NCBI RefSeq assembly: GCF_010015445.1
Contig: NC_053123.1
Span: forward strand, 3,435,739 to 3,499,738
Direction of reading: 5' to 3'
Length of the DNA stretch: 64,000 bases
DNA from: Perca fluviatilis
Lineage: Eukaryota > Chordata > Actinopteri > Perciformes > Percidae
Below the pieces are notes generated by a model. It saw only the letters and a list, made by a program, of their open reading frames with translations. It was not told where the DNA came from and did no database searches. A program made the position numbers and the translations under genes. Shown piece by piece: positions 42,370-54,300 of the stretch. Each line of letters begins with the position of its first letter. Positions within the stretch are counted from its first letter, which is position 1.

Positions 42370-43535
42370 CACCAACACTACGGCTTGCATCTTGTGTTAC
42401 ATTGAAGGCCATGCACTACTTTTTTTGCTCAGTCCTTATTTGCTGTGTATTTAATTTTAGTCCTACTGAGCAGAAGTGAATGCTGTGTGGGTGGTTGCGA
42501 CATTTCAATATTCCCCCCTTGATGAGTTATTTGTGTGAGCGAAGCGGATCCTTTTACCAGCATGAAATATGACTGTGAGCAAATATCTCTGACAGTTGAT
42601 TCAAAAAAGGCTAATTGATGTTCAAATTTAATATAATTGCTCCCTGATAATAATAATTGCTGTTTTTTGTATCTCTCAGGTCTCTCAGAAGACTATGCTC
42701 TATATTAAATGCTTCCAAAATTGTATTATAAATTTAGTTTATTATCATCATCTGAGTGGTTTAACTCGGTTTTACACAGTTTAATTATCTAAAGTTTAAC
42801 TTAAATACCCAATAGTGGTTTTGTACTTAACAATCATGTCAAAGTGATTTTTAGATTTTCAAAATGTTTGTACTATAATGAAAGGAGGACAAACATGGGT
42901 GTGACTGGCCAGTGCAGTGCATTGTGTTGTAACAAAAGTTGGGAGGTCTATAGAAACAGTTAAAAATGAAATTATTTGATGGTCATATGTAAAGATATTT
43001 TCTCTCTACATGGACAAAAAACATAATTCTCGCTGGTAAAGGCACAGACAGGGGTCGCTGTCATGAAACAAAAGAAATAGAGTTGGGAAGTGGGAGGAGC
43101 TATTTCAGGAGCCACTGGTTCTAGAAGTATAAGTCCCATCAATCTTAACATAGTATTTAGTAGCTAAAACAGTATGTGAGATTTTTTGTATGTCCGAAAC
43201 CTTCGTATGAAACCAATAGTACGCAAATCGCATGCTTTTGTGTCTAATTGACTGATGGGAACAACATTTTTTGAAATGAGTCCAGTATTGAGCAAAACAG
43301 CGATAAAGGCTGCGGTCTTACCACTTGGGGCATTTGTGCACCGCCAGTTTGCGTCCACTAGAAATGCTGTTTTTACCACTAACAGGCTCTGTTTATTATT
43401 ATTCTAAGTGTCTGACTACATTATGGAAAGGATGGCTACAGAAATAGACCTTTCTGTTAAAGAGTAAGATCCTTTTTGTTTAACATGAAACAGCTCAGAA
43501 ATCACCATCGCCAAACTCACCAGACTCCTTTTTCA
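42370..43535 (+). other. actr3 last intron, no recognised feature
   Basis: Sequence between the truncated penultimate exon and a Kolobok-like MITE. AT-rich, without recognised exons; the missing ARP3 segment is not here. Confidence 0.4.
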
Positions 43536-44206
43536 AGTGCCCATATTATGAAAAAAAAATCACTTTTTCTGGGATTTGGGGTGTTATTTTGTGTCTCTGG
43601 TGCTTCCACACACATACAAACTTTGAAAAAAACAACAACATCCATGCTGTTTTGAGTGAGATACGGTTTCTGAAAGTATCCTGCCTTCAGTCTCCGGGTG
43701 AGCTGGTCAAATCTGCACGGCTTTCTACGTCACTAGCCAAGATGAGGGGGCTAACCGTTAGCATGCTAGCTCGTTCTCAATGGCAAAACACTGCTACAAC
43801 ACACACAAATTCACCATAATCTACAAAATAAATTGTATAGAAGTACTTCCATGTCCCTGTTCTGCAGGTATTCCACGCAAAGTTGGAAGTGCGCCCTCGT
43901 TTAGAAGAAGTCTCCCGGCTAATCCTGCCTTGTACTGACTGAAGTTGGAGAAACAGCTAGCTAGCTCATGTAGTCCTTACCTAGCTACTGAGCATGTGCG
44001 ACTGGCAACAAAGATGTTACAGAAGTTAAGAGGTCTCACTCTGTAGCTAAAACAGAGACCTGAACACACAGGGTGAAAAGAGGAGCTGCACAAATGTGCA
44101 GTCCAACAAAAATATGGTGTTTTTTGAAAATTAAACCATGTAAACCTATTCTGGTACAATCTCAAAGTACAATTATGAACCTGAAAATGAGCAAAATATG
44201 GCCACT
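43536..44206. mobile_element. 671-bp Kolobok/T2-like MITE (TTAA-type target)
   Basis: Ends AGTGCCCATATTATG and (reverse) AGTGGCCATATTTTG. The right flank is TTAA (44207-44210) and the left flank is TTCA (43532-43535), one base from TTAA. The interior is non-coding. Confidence 0.8.
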
Positions 44207-44987
44207 TTAATAAACAATACTTTTAGCGTATATAGAGCCAGTATTATTATTTTTTACATGTAATGGTTGAATTAAGGGTTTATTTCCACCAAACCAGGGT
44301 GTGATTGTTGAAACAGTGGAGAGACTAACCAAGAAGGCCTTTAGTTTTATTTAGTTTCTGTTGACTTTGACTGAAGTGTGTTTTACGATGATACAATTAC
44401 TGTTTATTTAAATGGGGTCTGGTGCGTTGGCGATTCCGGGGCAGTTTCATTATAACAAAAGATATCTTAATCTTCAAAAAAAAGGTCCATCTCCGTAGGG
44501 ATCCTTTCCATAATGTTGTCAGACACTTAGAATAATAATCTGAGCCTGTCAGTGGTAAAAAACAGCACTTTAAGTGGACAGAAACTGAAGATGTGCTCTG
44601 GCCGTTGCTTAATACTGAAGCAATTTCAAAGATTGTTGTTCCCATGGGATTGGCTCCAGATTGAAAAAAATACTGAAGTTACCCTTTAAAAGCTTTTACA
44701 TTTGCTTTCCATAAACATCTGCCGTCTGGCAGAAGATCCACCTGAGAAAATCCTTTGGTGCAAAGAAAGTGCAACTTTCCCCAGCAGCAGCAGCACCACC
44801 GGCAGTTTGTTTAAAATAAATAAAATAACCATCATGCCGGAACAAAGAAAACAACACCACCTGCAGAAAATAGATATGCAAATATATGCAACTTGTTTAA
44901 TGATGTGTTCTGTTTTTTTTGTTTTTTTTGCTTTGTTATGTAGGCCTATGTTTGTACTCACCTTCATCTTCATTTGTGCTTCCACAG

Positions 44988-45083
44988 CCTGAGTTCTACC
45001 AGGTTTGCCACACCAAAAAGGACTACGAAGAGATCGGGGCGGGCATCTGTCGCCACAACCCTGTGTTTGGAGTCATGTCTTAA
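44988..45083 (+). CDS. actr3: actr3 terminal exon (ARP3 C-terminus)
   Basis: ARP3 is a subunit of the ARP2/3 complex that nucleates branched actin. A 96-nt exon after the acceptor TTCATTTGTGCTTCCACAG encodes 31 residues plus stop: [20 protein letters not shown] then [11 protein letters not shown]. This equals the human ARP3 C-terminus as I recall it except AG for PS after EEIG. YQV and EEIG favour ACTR3 over ACTR3B. The phase (0) matches the family. Its partner exon at 42005 is truncated, so this may be a non-functional gene fragment. The stop codon TAA is part of a TTAA (45080-45083) after which a repeat starts. A downstream AATAAA at 46319 could be its polyadenylation signal. Confidence 0.85.
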   Translation, partial: PEFYQVCHTKKDYEEIGAGICRHNPVFGVMS

Positions 45084-45367
45084 AGGAGAAATCTGATGCA
45101 AAATGAATCTAGGGGTTAATAACGTGTACCGAGTCGACCGTTCTCTGGGATAGGTTTTCATGCTAATCGAATGTGACCAGTTTTAGCCCAAACCGCTAAT
45201 TAGCTTATAACGCTAGTCATCGAAGCACGGGTAAAGTAAAAAAGAAATCTCTGTTTCTATACCACTAACGAGGCTCAAAATAGCACCACACTTCCACGGT
45301 AGCATAATGAGGGTCCCTACATGTAAACACAAGCATTGACAACTTTGTAAATGTACAACAGACTGTT
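45084..45367 (+). mobile_element. Kolobok-like repeat starting at the actr3 stop codon
   Basis: Sequence beginning AGGAGAAATCTGATGCAAAA directly after TTAA, followed by CTAGGGGTTAATAACGTGTA. I recall this as an interspersed fish repeat. A matching right terminus was not found; the next TTAA element abuts it at 45372. The assignment rests on the TTAAAGG start and on recollection of the repeat. Confidence 0.5.
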
Positions 45368-45371
45368 TTAA

Positions 45372-46012
45372 AGGTCCCATGACATGGTGCTCTTTGGATG
45401 CTTTTATATAGACCTTAGTGGTCCCCTAATACTGTATCTGAAGTCTCTTTTATATAGACCTTAGTGGTCCTCTAATACTGTATCTGAAGTCTCTTTTATA
45501 TAGACCTTAGTGGTCCCCTAATACTGTATCTGAAGTCTCTTTTTATTTTTTAAAATTTTTTTTTTTAATTCCGAAATTCAGCTTTGGTGCAGAATTACAG
45601 CCACTAGAGCCAGTCCCACAATGAGCTTTCCTTAGGATGTGCCATTTCTGTGTCTGTAGCTATTGAGGAGGAGAGAGGGGGGGGGGCAAGGTGGAGAGTG
45701 GGGGTGTGGCCTTGACCAACTGCCACTTTGCTCGTTTGAAAGCCATGATGTCTCTCTCCCATGGGTGGGCCAAATTCTCTAGGCGGGCAAAGCAGAGAAA
45801 GGGGAGGTAACCTTGCTCCTTATGACCTCATAAGGAGAAGATTCCAGATCGGCCCATCTGAGCTTTCATTTTCTCAAAGGCAGAGCAGGATACCCAGGGC
45901 TCGGTTTACACCGATCACCATTTCTAGCCACTGGGGGACCATAGGCAGGCTGGGGGAACGCATATTAATGTTAAAAAACCTCATAAAGTGAAATTTTCAT
46001 GCCATGGGACCT
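45372..46012. mobile_element. 641-bp Kolobok/T2-like MITE
   Basis: Ends AGGTCCCATGACATGG and (reverse) AGGTCCCATGGCATG, flanked by TTAA at 45368-45371 and 46013-46016. Inside, at about 45402-45540, a 46-47-bp segment (TTTTATATAGACCTTAGTGG ... CTGAAGTCTC) is repeated three times. No coding capacity. Confidence 0.93.
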
Positions 46013-46016
46013 TTAA

Positions 46017-46500
46017 CTCACGATGCAGCTTTGATACATTATTTTCTTGAGTTTGAGTAGGTGTTCTCTCCCACATGTCATTGCTGTCTCCCCTTTTATT
46101 CTTCATACAGTACATTTATTTCACATCTGCTTTCACTTCACACAATGTTAGGAGTCCACCTCTGATGCAGTTAAAGAGAAGAGAGGACTTACTAAGGTTA
46201 TAAAGATGGAACTGAATAAGAACGACTGTTGGACCAGTATTGTTAGACTACATTTTATTATTAAATGCCAAATTATTAAAAGAATGGGATTTGCATATTT
46301 AATGCCTTGCAACATTCTAATAAAGGCTTCAATTTTTTTCTAAGTAATGGCGTCTTGGTCTTTTCTTTTTGCTTTATTTCTGGGGGCTGCATTCATCGTC
46401 ACTGTTTATTCAATCCGTTGTGAATGTATACAACATACTGTATAGAAGTGACTGAACAATTGAAACGGTGGTAAGTCTAAAGAAATTTAATTGAATAAAG
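46017..46500 (+). other. Possible actr3 3' untranslated region
   Basis: AT-rich sequence with AATAAA at 46319-46324 followed by GGCTTCAATTTTTTTCTAAG. If the two MITEs at 45084-46012 are insertions in the 3' untranslated region, this would be its natural end. Inferred only from position and the hexamer. Confidence 0.35.
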
Positions 46501-46984
46501 AAAAAGAAAGGCAATTCTCAGATTTCAGAAGTTGCAACCAGAAAATGTTTGGTATTTTTTTCTTGATAAAGTATTCAAGCTAAGGTGACTCAGCTATCAG
46601 GGCTGTAGCAATGGTTTCAGAAATACACAGGTCCAGATTCCTCCACTGCAACAACAAGAATTCTTTTCATTGATTTTACTATTCAATTATATTTCCTGTA
46701 AAGTTGATCTCCCTACTTGAAGATCTAAATTAACTGTTGCGGCCAAACATCTTAGTTGATGTGGCCCATGAGTTATTTTAGAAATGAAATTATAGTTGGC
46801 ATGCAGAGTATATATAGATGCAGTTCATATATTGACTGCTAGGTGTCACTATCCCCATATGGGAATGTCAGTCACAGGAAGCTCAGGCGCCCAGCTGGGT
46901 GGTGAAAAGGGTAATCTCATCTAATGCACCTCATCGCCACAGTTTCAGGCTTTTCTGTTGGAAATTAATGCACAATACAGGGAT

Positions 46985-47265
46985 GTAATCTACCACTCAG
47001 ATGCATGCTGGCTTAGTCGTAGGACAGTTCAAGAGCTCTTCTATTATCCATAATCAGAATTGCTCGAATCAAAACAATGCCCAACCCTACATCCTGAGCA
47101 ACCCTGAGTGGTTGGCTGACATCCCTTTCTTAGTGGCTCTCACTGGCCATCTGAACACAACAAGATGGGCTTGTGTCGCAAATGTCTGCACACATGAATT
47201 TGTTAGAGGCAAATCAGTAAAGGCAACGCTGCATACTTCCCCACACTCACACGGTGGGAAATGAT
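46985..47265 (+). mobile_element. Degraded hAT transposase relic
   Basis: The plus strand contains VIYHSDACWLSRRTVQELF-like residues (46983-47040) and then NPEWLADIPFLVALTGHLN (47094-47150). These match the VRWLSRGAVL ... EWLxDLAFLVDITxHLN blocks of GTF2IRD2-like hAT transposases, such as the one at 12187-12360. The frame is broken and no termini are seen. Confidence 0.7.
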
Positions 47266-47705
47266 CTCACAGATTCCCCTGCCTAAGAAAAAGGACATTA
47301 ACCTCTTCTCTAACCCTTTGCTCTGTTGATGTGGAAGGAGTCAAATGTAATGATATATACCCTAAAAAATATAATCAACCTCAAATCTACAATGTGTAAT
47401 TAGCAAAATTGAAATCTCTACTTCAACCCAGAGGACAACGTTTGGTGTCCCAAATGTTTCAGCCATGTCAATTGACAACTACTGAAATATGTTTGTGCCA
47501 CAGTGTAACTTTGATTCTGCCATCAATTGTAGACCGTTTACAGTGCTCTCTTGTTAGTTTTATACTGGCAGTGATAAAGTTGCATGGTGCAACATGGGGA
47601 CGAATATGATATGCTGAAAGACATTTAGATTGGCTCAGATCTGAAGAGCCAAATAAAACATAAAAATAATATTGTTAACAACAATATAAACAGAACAAGT
47701 ACATA

Positions 47706-48239
47706 CAGTACAGGCCAAAAGTTTGGACACACCTTCTCATTCAATGTGTTTCTTTATTTTCATGACTATTTACATTGTAGATTCTCACTGAAGGCATAAA
47801 AACTATGAATGAACACATATGGTATTATGTACTTAACAAAAGAGTGTGAAATAATGGAAAACATGTCTTATATTTTAGATTCTTCAAAGTAGCCACCCTT
47901 TGCTTTTTTTGATAACTCTGCAGACCCTTGGTGTTCTCTCAATGAGCTTCATGAGGTAGTCACCTGAAATGGTTTTACCTTCACAGGTGTGCTTTGTCAG
48001 GGTTAATTAGTGGAATCTTTTCCCTTATTAATAAAAAAGCAAAGGGTGGCTACTTTGAAGAATCAAAAATATAAGACATGTTTTCAGTTATTTCACACTT
48101 TTTTGTTAAGTACATAATTCCATATGTGTTCATTCATAGTTTTGATGCCTTCAGTGAGAATCTACAATGTAAATAGTCATGAAAATAAAAAGGAAACGCA
48201 TTGAATGAGAAGGTGTGTCCAAACTTTTGGCCTGTACTG
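47706..48239. mobile_element. 534-bp Tc1/mariner MITE with ~210-bp inverted repeats
   Basis: Left CAGTACAGGCCAAAAGTTTG and right (reverse) CAGTACAGGCCAAAAGTTTG start long inverted arms. The inner part CATTCATAGTTTT...GCCTTCAGTGAGAATCTAC is present on both sides. The left flank is TA and the right is CA. This family is, as I recall, widespread in fish. No transposase. Confidence 0.9.
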
Positions 48240-50029
48240 CATACAAGCGTAGTAGTTCAGGAATACATGAATGTGATGAGGATTTGAAGTCATGAATGGT
48301 TAATAAAAGCTGAAACCCAGTGCACCTTAAGTAAATTGTGTATTAAAGATGAAATCTTAAAAATGTATTTACTGACAGAGTTTTTGCAGATCTTCTTGGA
48401 TCTTCTTTTTTTTTTACTACTGTGCTGTCACTACTCTCTGGATTTACTGTAAAAATTGTGATCGTATTTTAATATTTTGTAGCACTGAAAAAAAACATTT
48501 AGCTTGTGCTTCAGACTGAAAACTTACCCCGAGGCAAGGATGAACAAGAAATAATTTCCCCAGCCAGAGTCATTTCTTCCAGAGTCTTCCCTGTGGGTGG
48601 TCTGGACAGGGAACTCCCTTCACATTCCCTCTGCATCTCTGAACTCCTGTCCACCGGGCAGCAGTGCCCTCTTGCATTGCAGACGAGTGGAAATGTAGGC
48701 CGCAAGCTTCAAGAGAATGAGCTGCCACCGCCACCGCCACAGCTGTCTGCACATGAGATAGCAGGGCGCGGAGGAAAAGAAAGACTTGAAGAGCAGCTCT
48801 TGCTGCTGGAGTCCTCTGGGGGATTGCCTCCTCTCTGCCAGAGCTGGAGCTCAGATAGTGTGGGACTGATGGAAGAAGGAATGTTTTAAAGAGCAGCTCT
48901 CCTAACGTGTGTCAACCCCCCCCAGCACTCAGTTAGTTAGATATGGAAACATCATTAGCATTAACGTTCTGAGGCATTGGCCATTTTTTCCTATCTGGTT
49001 CGCTTGGTCTCCTTGTGTATTGATGCTTGTGTAACTTCAACCCTGTGATGCCCAGTCCAGTTATAGGTGTATATGTTTTTCAGGAGAACGTGGGCTATCA
49101 GGATATGTACGCTGCATGGATGTCACATGAATTTCCATACGCCTTTATCCAAAAAGTTAGGTGTGCCATCTCCAATGCCTTTCCTGTCTGCTATGAGACA
49201 TCAGCAGGCCAAATCATTTACATATCCAGGGCTTCCTGAATGACCTGCAGCTCCTCCTGCAATAGGCACACTACCACCACACACAAGGCCTCCTGCTTGT
49301 TTCAGGATAGGGTTCCAGGTTATTTATTATAATGGCTAAGCAAGCTGCCTTTCTCCCGATAGCACTTCCTGTCCATTTCCCCTTTTAATAAGTCACATAA
49401 AATATGTAAAAACCCAATAGAAATCTGTTCATCCATGCTCAATGCGCCCCGTCCAAACGCACAAATGGCAGTCTGCGCATTTTAATTACATTTACACCTA
49501 TATTGCAATATTTCTTCTCACTTGTTTCATAGGTTCATGTAGCAGTGAAGTAACACAGCCAGGAGAGCAGCAGCATCTCCACCGTTGCGGTTGCCGCTGC
49601 CGTAAAACGCCAAGAAAGAAGAAGATGGTCAGAAAGACAGCCTCTGATTGGTCGACACACATCAGAATGGTCCGATATTACACAAGTGACAATCTGGGGG
49701 TGGTGTACTATCACTTCACTTCAGCCCACTGAAGTCAGGAAGTGAAGATGGCCGGTTCTCTTAATACATCCATATATCCAATACCTTTTCATACGAAAAG
49801 ATTAATAAATACCCGTTCAGTTGTGGATTCATCGTTCTGGAAAAAGTGTCCGAAAAGTCACTGACCGGATAAAAAAAAAGTCCCAGGCTGGATTACTAAA
49901 CTCCTGGAAGACCTATGATCACACAGAAGCCTTGAAACAGCACATTTCTCTTCTTCTGAGCCATAAAAAGTAAGTCTTTACACTGTATTAACCAAGAGAT
50001 ATTGAATATGACATAAAACGCGTCGGATA
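48240..50029. other. Intergenic sequence, no firm gene
   Basis: Open frames here (for example 48506-48889 plus, 127 residues, Pro-run and Ser/Leu rich, and 49027-49239 plus) have no homology that I recognise and no clear splice context. At about 49555-49740 there is a repeat-like stretch (GTAAAACGCCAAGAAAGAAG). Nothing else is supported. Confidence 0.35.
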
Positions 50030-51230
50030 CGACATGCAGTGTCAACTTCAGGTGGACCCTCATTCAAAGCGTGCTGAAGGAGGGTCTGGCTACTCCACAC
50101 AGCATTCTGGGATGGGAGGAAAACGTGCTCGGGTTTAATGCCATTTCCTTAAAGTGATGGTTCGGAGTAATTCACCCTAGGGTCCTTTGCACCATGACCT
50201 CGAGCCAACACCCCCCCAGAAGTTTTTTTCACCTGGGTCTAACATTGGGAGAGTTAGCGTAGAGTAGCGTTATCAGCTGAATAGCTTAGCGCAGGGGTTA
50301 ATGGATCCAGTGATGTATCTCATAAATGACCCCATAATGCCCAAAATGATACCAAACTTCTACACTAGTACAAATAGGTTATGCACTCATAAAACGATGG
50401 ATTGTAAAGTTTGTAAGTACACCAGAAGTGTACGTAAATAACACTTGCCTGCTGGCTTCTGCTCTCTGCTGCTGCTGCTGCTGCTACAGAGCAGTAAGAG
50501 TGCTTAGGGACATCTACAAATTACAACATCGAAAAGAGATGCAACAAAAATATTTATTAATTTAACTTTTTTTTTTTAAGTAAGTGCTATAGTATAACTA
50601 GCAGGAGACAAGTTATAATTGAGGTAAGTTTGGAGACATTACCTTATTTAATCATTAAATTAATAAATATTTTTGTTGCATCTCTTTTTGGTGTAGTAAT
50701 TTGTAGACGGCCCTAAGCACTCGTCTAACTGCCGGCAGCAGCAACAACAACAGCAGAGAGCAGAAGCCAGCAGGCAAGTGTTATTTACATAAGCTTCTGG
50801 TGTACTTACAAACTTTCCAATCCATTGTTTTATGAGTACATAACCTATTTGTACTACTGTAGACGTTTGGTATCATTTCGGGCATTGTTAGGGGGGTCAT
50901 TTACGAGATACATCACTGGATCCATTAGCCCCGCGCTAAGCTATTCAGCTATAACGCTAACTTTCCCAATGTTCGACCCAGGTGAAAAAAACTTCTGGGG
51001 GGGTGTTTGGCTCGAGGTCATGGTGCAAAGGACCCTAGGGTGAATTACACCGAACCATCACTTTAAACCAATCACAATCGTCATAGGCGGCGCTAAGCTC
51101 CGCACAGAGCCGCTGCAAAATAGTCTTGCGAGAGAAACTCCGATTGGACACATAGTCTAGCTAGCTGTCTGGATTTACCCTGCAGGGATCTGAGGAGCAG
51201 CTAACCATAGAACTCACAAATCCACCAAAA
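50030..51230 (+). repeat. Interspersed repeat interrupted by a TTAA element
   Basis: The outer parts (GAGGGTCTGGCTACTCCACA, GCATTCTGGGATGGGAGG on the left; CCAATCACAATCGTCATAGG, GGCGCTAAGCTCCG on the right) match a second copy at 60990-61310. There they are continuous across TTTCTTTAAACCAATCACAA. Family unassigned. Confidence 0.75.
50153..51062. mobile_element. 910-bp Kolobok-like foldback MITE
   Basis: Ends AGTGATGGTTCGG(A/T)GTAATTCACC and the inverse, flanked by TTAA at 50149-50152 and 51063-51066. Almost the whole element is a hairpin: the left arm (AGGGTCCTTTGCACCATGAC ... GGATCCAGTGATGTATCTC) is mirrored at about 50780-51062. (CTG)/(CAG)n runs and AACACTTGCCTGCTGGCTTC are also mirrored. 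Non-coding. Confidence 0.93.
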
Positions 51231-52852
51231 AGAAGTGGTAAGTGCTGCGACCCTGCTGGGCCTTTCTGTGTGGAGTTTCCATGTCCCCCCCCCCCCGTGC
51301 CTACCTTTCAATATGCACCCACCTACTACCCCATTTGACAAAACTTTAGACGAAAGAATGCTCTATGTGTGTTTTGCATTAGTGTTTACATTTGAGATCA
51401 TACAAATGAAAACTGTTTTTGGGCGTACTGTGGATTTAGCGATTTAGGAGAAAAACCATCACAGTGTGTCCTTGTAGCACATGTAGAATTTCAAATGTGT
51501 TCAAAAGTTGTCCACGTGAGACAGTGGGTGGCAGACAGGCCAACAAAATTTTTTTTTAAAATGTATTTGCAAAGTGTTGCAATACTCACAACAACTGTCA
51601 GAGTGATACACAGTAAAATGAAAATGTGATTTAAAACAACACTACAGAGATCCGCGAAATACTGATGACTCTCCAGTTGCATACTGTATATACAGTATTT
51701 ACTCTGAGCAAATCAGCCAGGTTCCGAAATCTTATGGAAAGCCTGACAATGGAGGCTGTTATAGCAGCAGATTAATAGCCCTGGATTTAGAATGAAATAT
51801 TAATAAATCACACATGGATGTAATGTTCAGCTGTCCATATAAATATCGATGATATAGTGTAGCTTGTTCTCTTCAGATGTCAGAAAAATGTGAGCGATCT
51901 ATAACATAACTGTCCCCGTTACATTACTGCATATGCCTTGACAGTTTTTCCTGGTTGCCAGTTTGGTCCTTGGAGACTCGTTATTAAAGTCTCATTTCCA
52001 ACATTTTGATCTCGAAGGTATGAATGACAAAATGGACTTGAAGGCAACAGCCTCATCTAAATGGAGGGGGAGTGTGGCCCCCGCGCAGGTAATCACTTTG
52101 TACTGAAAGTCAAACAAACCAACACAACACCAGGTGGAAATCTGCATTTGAATAGTGTTATCCTCCTGTCAGGAAATTAGGACAAAAGCCAACACATTGG
52201 CAATCGTTTTTGTGTGACATTGTTTTCGGCAGACAAGGATGAATCAAGCTTTTGACATCTACATTGAACTTGGCAGTTCATTTTCCTGAATAGTTCCATG
52301 TTAAGATTTTCTTTTAAATGGCTGTCTTTTGAGGTTATTGTTCCATATTCAGTGGAATTAAATAAACTGCACTAAAGCCTTTTTCTTTTCTTTGTTGTCA
52401 TATCACTCCACATCACAGTGCTGATGTTTTCTTATAGTTCTAGTCTAAGAAAACCTCATGCATGAAGATCTTCATTTGTCCAAGAGATGGCACTCTCTGC
52501 ATCTCTGGGCTTTCCCTTTCTCCTTCTGAACTGCTTTGACTTTTGTACCTTTGCATGAACATGCAACCTAACGGAAAGCAAGTCATTTGAGTCTTTCTTA
52601 CATAGCAAGATGCTCTCACGTCTCAGTGACTGTAAAGACATCCATTGAGCGTCTTCACTTTTTTTTTGCAGCAGTGTGGGTGAAAGGTCTCCTGAGTGGA
52701 AGGAATTAATGTCCAGAGCAGCACCGTGTGCAAAATGATGTGCAGCACGCACCATCCAAAGAGACTGCAGGAAGTTTAAATACTGCTATGTCAAAGCAGG
52801 CAGATCCATCTGACAGGGCATTTCCTTTTCGGAACCTATTTGCCATCGCTTT
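51231..52852. other. Intergenic sequence with a possible conserved noncoding stretch
   Basis: No gene recognised. AT-rich, homeodomain-site-like sequence lies at 51700-51850 (CAGATTAATAGCCCTGGATT; AAATATTAATAAATCACACA). A poly-C run is at 51287-51296. Confidence 0.35.
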
Positions 52853-52894
52853 TAGCCTGACAAGCCAGACCCACATCAAGATGTTGGGTCTGGG

Positions 52895-53511
52895 AAGGCA
52901 TGGCAAGGCAGCTTTATTTTTTATAGCACATTTCAGCAACAGGGCAATTCAAAGTGCTTTACATAAAACATTAAAGAGCAGTAAGAAAACAATTAAAAAC
53001 AATTTAAAAACATTAATAAACAAATTAAAAACATTAAAAGACAATAATAAAATTGATAGTGCAGTTTAAGAATAAAAGTTACAGTGCAGTATAAGAAATT
53101 AAAGTTAATAAAATAGATTATTTAAAGAAAAGCAACATCAAAAAGAACTGAGAGTTGGAGCGGACCTACAGGTTTCTGGGAGTTTGTTCCAGATATGTGG
53201 AGCATAAAAACTGAACGCTGCTTCCCCCTGTTTAGTTCTGACTCTGGGGACAACAAGTAGACCTGTCCCAGACGACCTGAGAGGTCTGGGTGGGTCATAA
53301 TGTAGTAGCAGATCAGAAATGTATTTTGGCCCTAAACCGTTTAGTGATTTATAAACCAGTAAAAGTATTTTGAAATCAATTCTTTGAGGCACTGGAAGCC
53401 AGTGTAGAGACTTCAGTACTGGAGTGATGTGATCCACTTTCTTGGTCTTAGTGAGGACTCGGGCAGCAGCGTTCTGAATCAGCTGCAGCTGTCTGATTGA
53501 TTTTTACTGAT
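52895..53511 (-). mobile_element. L2-like LINE 3' end inserted in the helicase-peptide element
   Basis: The minus strand at 53437-53138 reads ITPVLKSLHWLPVPQRIDFK then LLLVYKSLNGLGPKYISDLL, typical of the L2 C-terminus. The 3' tail contains AAAGCACTTTGAATTGCCCT. The host element resumes at GGGAACTCACCATTG. Confidence 0.85.
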
Positions 53512-53589
53512 TGGGAACTCACCATTGGCGGGGCTCAATCCGAGGGGCGGGATAAACGGTTGTCTTTCATATTCCCTCTGCACGCAATA

Positions 53590-54300
53590 GAGAGCCGAAG
53601 TCACGCCCTTCTACTTCCGGTCCATGGGACCTATCTTTCGAAAAAATATGAACGAGGGTCAATGGAGAGATAATAATAATTTTTTTATCCCATTTGAATT
53701 GAGCCATGGATTACAAATATGATGTTCGTCAATTTAAAAGATAATTTTTCAACCGAAGAAAGTCTCAGTTTATTGTTAAACTGTTGAAGTATAAGACTGT
53801 GAAAATATGTAATTAGAAAGACTACACCCTTCATGGATGACGTCTCTCTGAAGCTCCGATGTCTGTGTGTATCGTACCGGGGATGTAACGTTACTCTAAT
53901 GAGCAGAGGATCTCGCTTGTTCTGTTGCTTATCTGCTGAAAACACTTGACTGGATAAAACGCAGCAGGTAAGATAACGTTACATGTGTTGTGGAACAGAG
54001 CTAAGCTAGCTAGCTAGCGAGCAAACCAAGCACGTGTGAAACGGGAGATGTAGTCCACTGAGCGGTCTCACACAAAACTAAGTGGTACTACGACAAACCT
54101 AAAGCTAACTGAGACTTTCTTCGGTTGAAAAATTATGTTTTAAATTGACGAACATCATATGTGTAATCCACGGCTTAATTCAAACGGGATCAAAAAATTA
54201 TTTGCTTCTCACCGTTCACTACCGTTCATATTTTTTTCTGAGTTAAGGTCCCATGAGGTCCACCAGAAGGGGCGGGACTTCGTCTCTCTATAGGATAGCG
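53590..54300. mobile_element. ~700-bp foldback MITE inside the helicase-peptide element
   Basis: Left arm: CCATGGGACCT ... TTGAGCCATGGATTACAAAT ATGATGTTCGTCAATTTAAA ... TTTTTCAACCGAAGAAAGTC. The same appears inverted at about 54110-54260 (GACTTTCTTCGGTTGAAAAA ... AGGTCCCATGAGG). Arms are about 150-200 bp. Borders with the host repeat are approximate. Confidence 0.82.
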
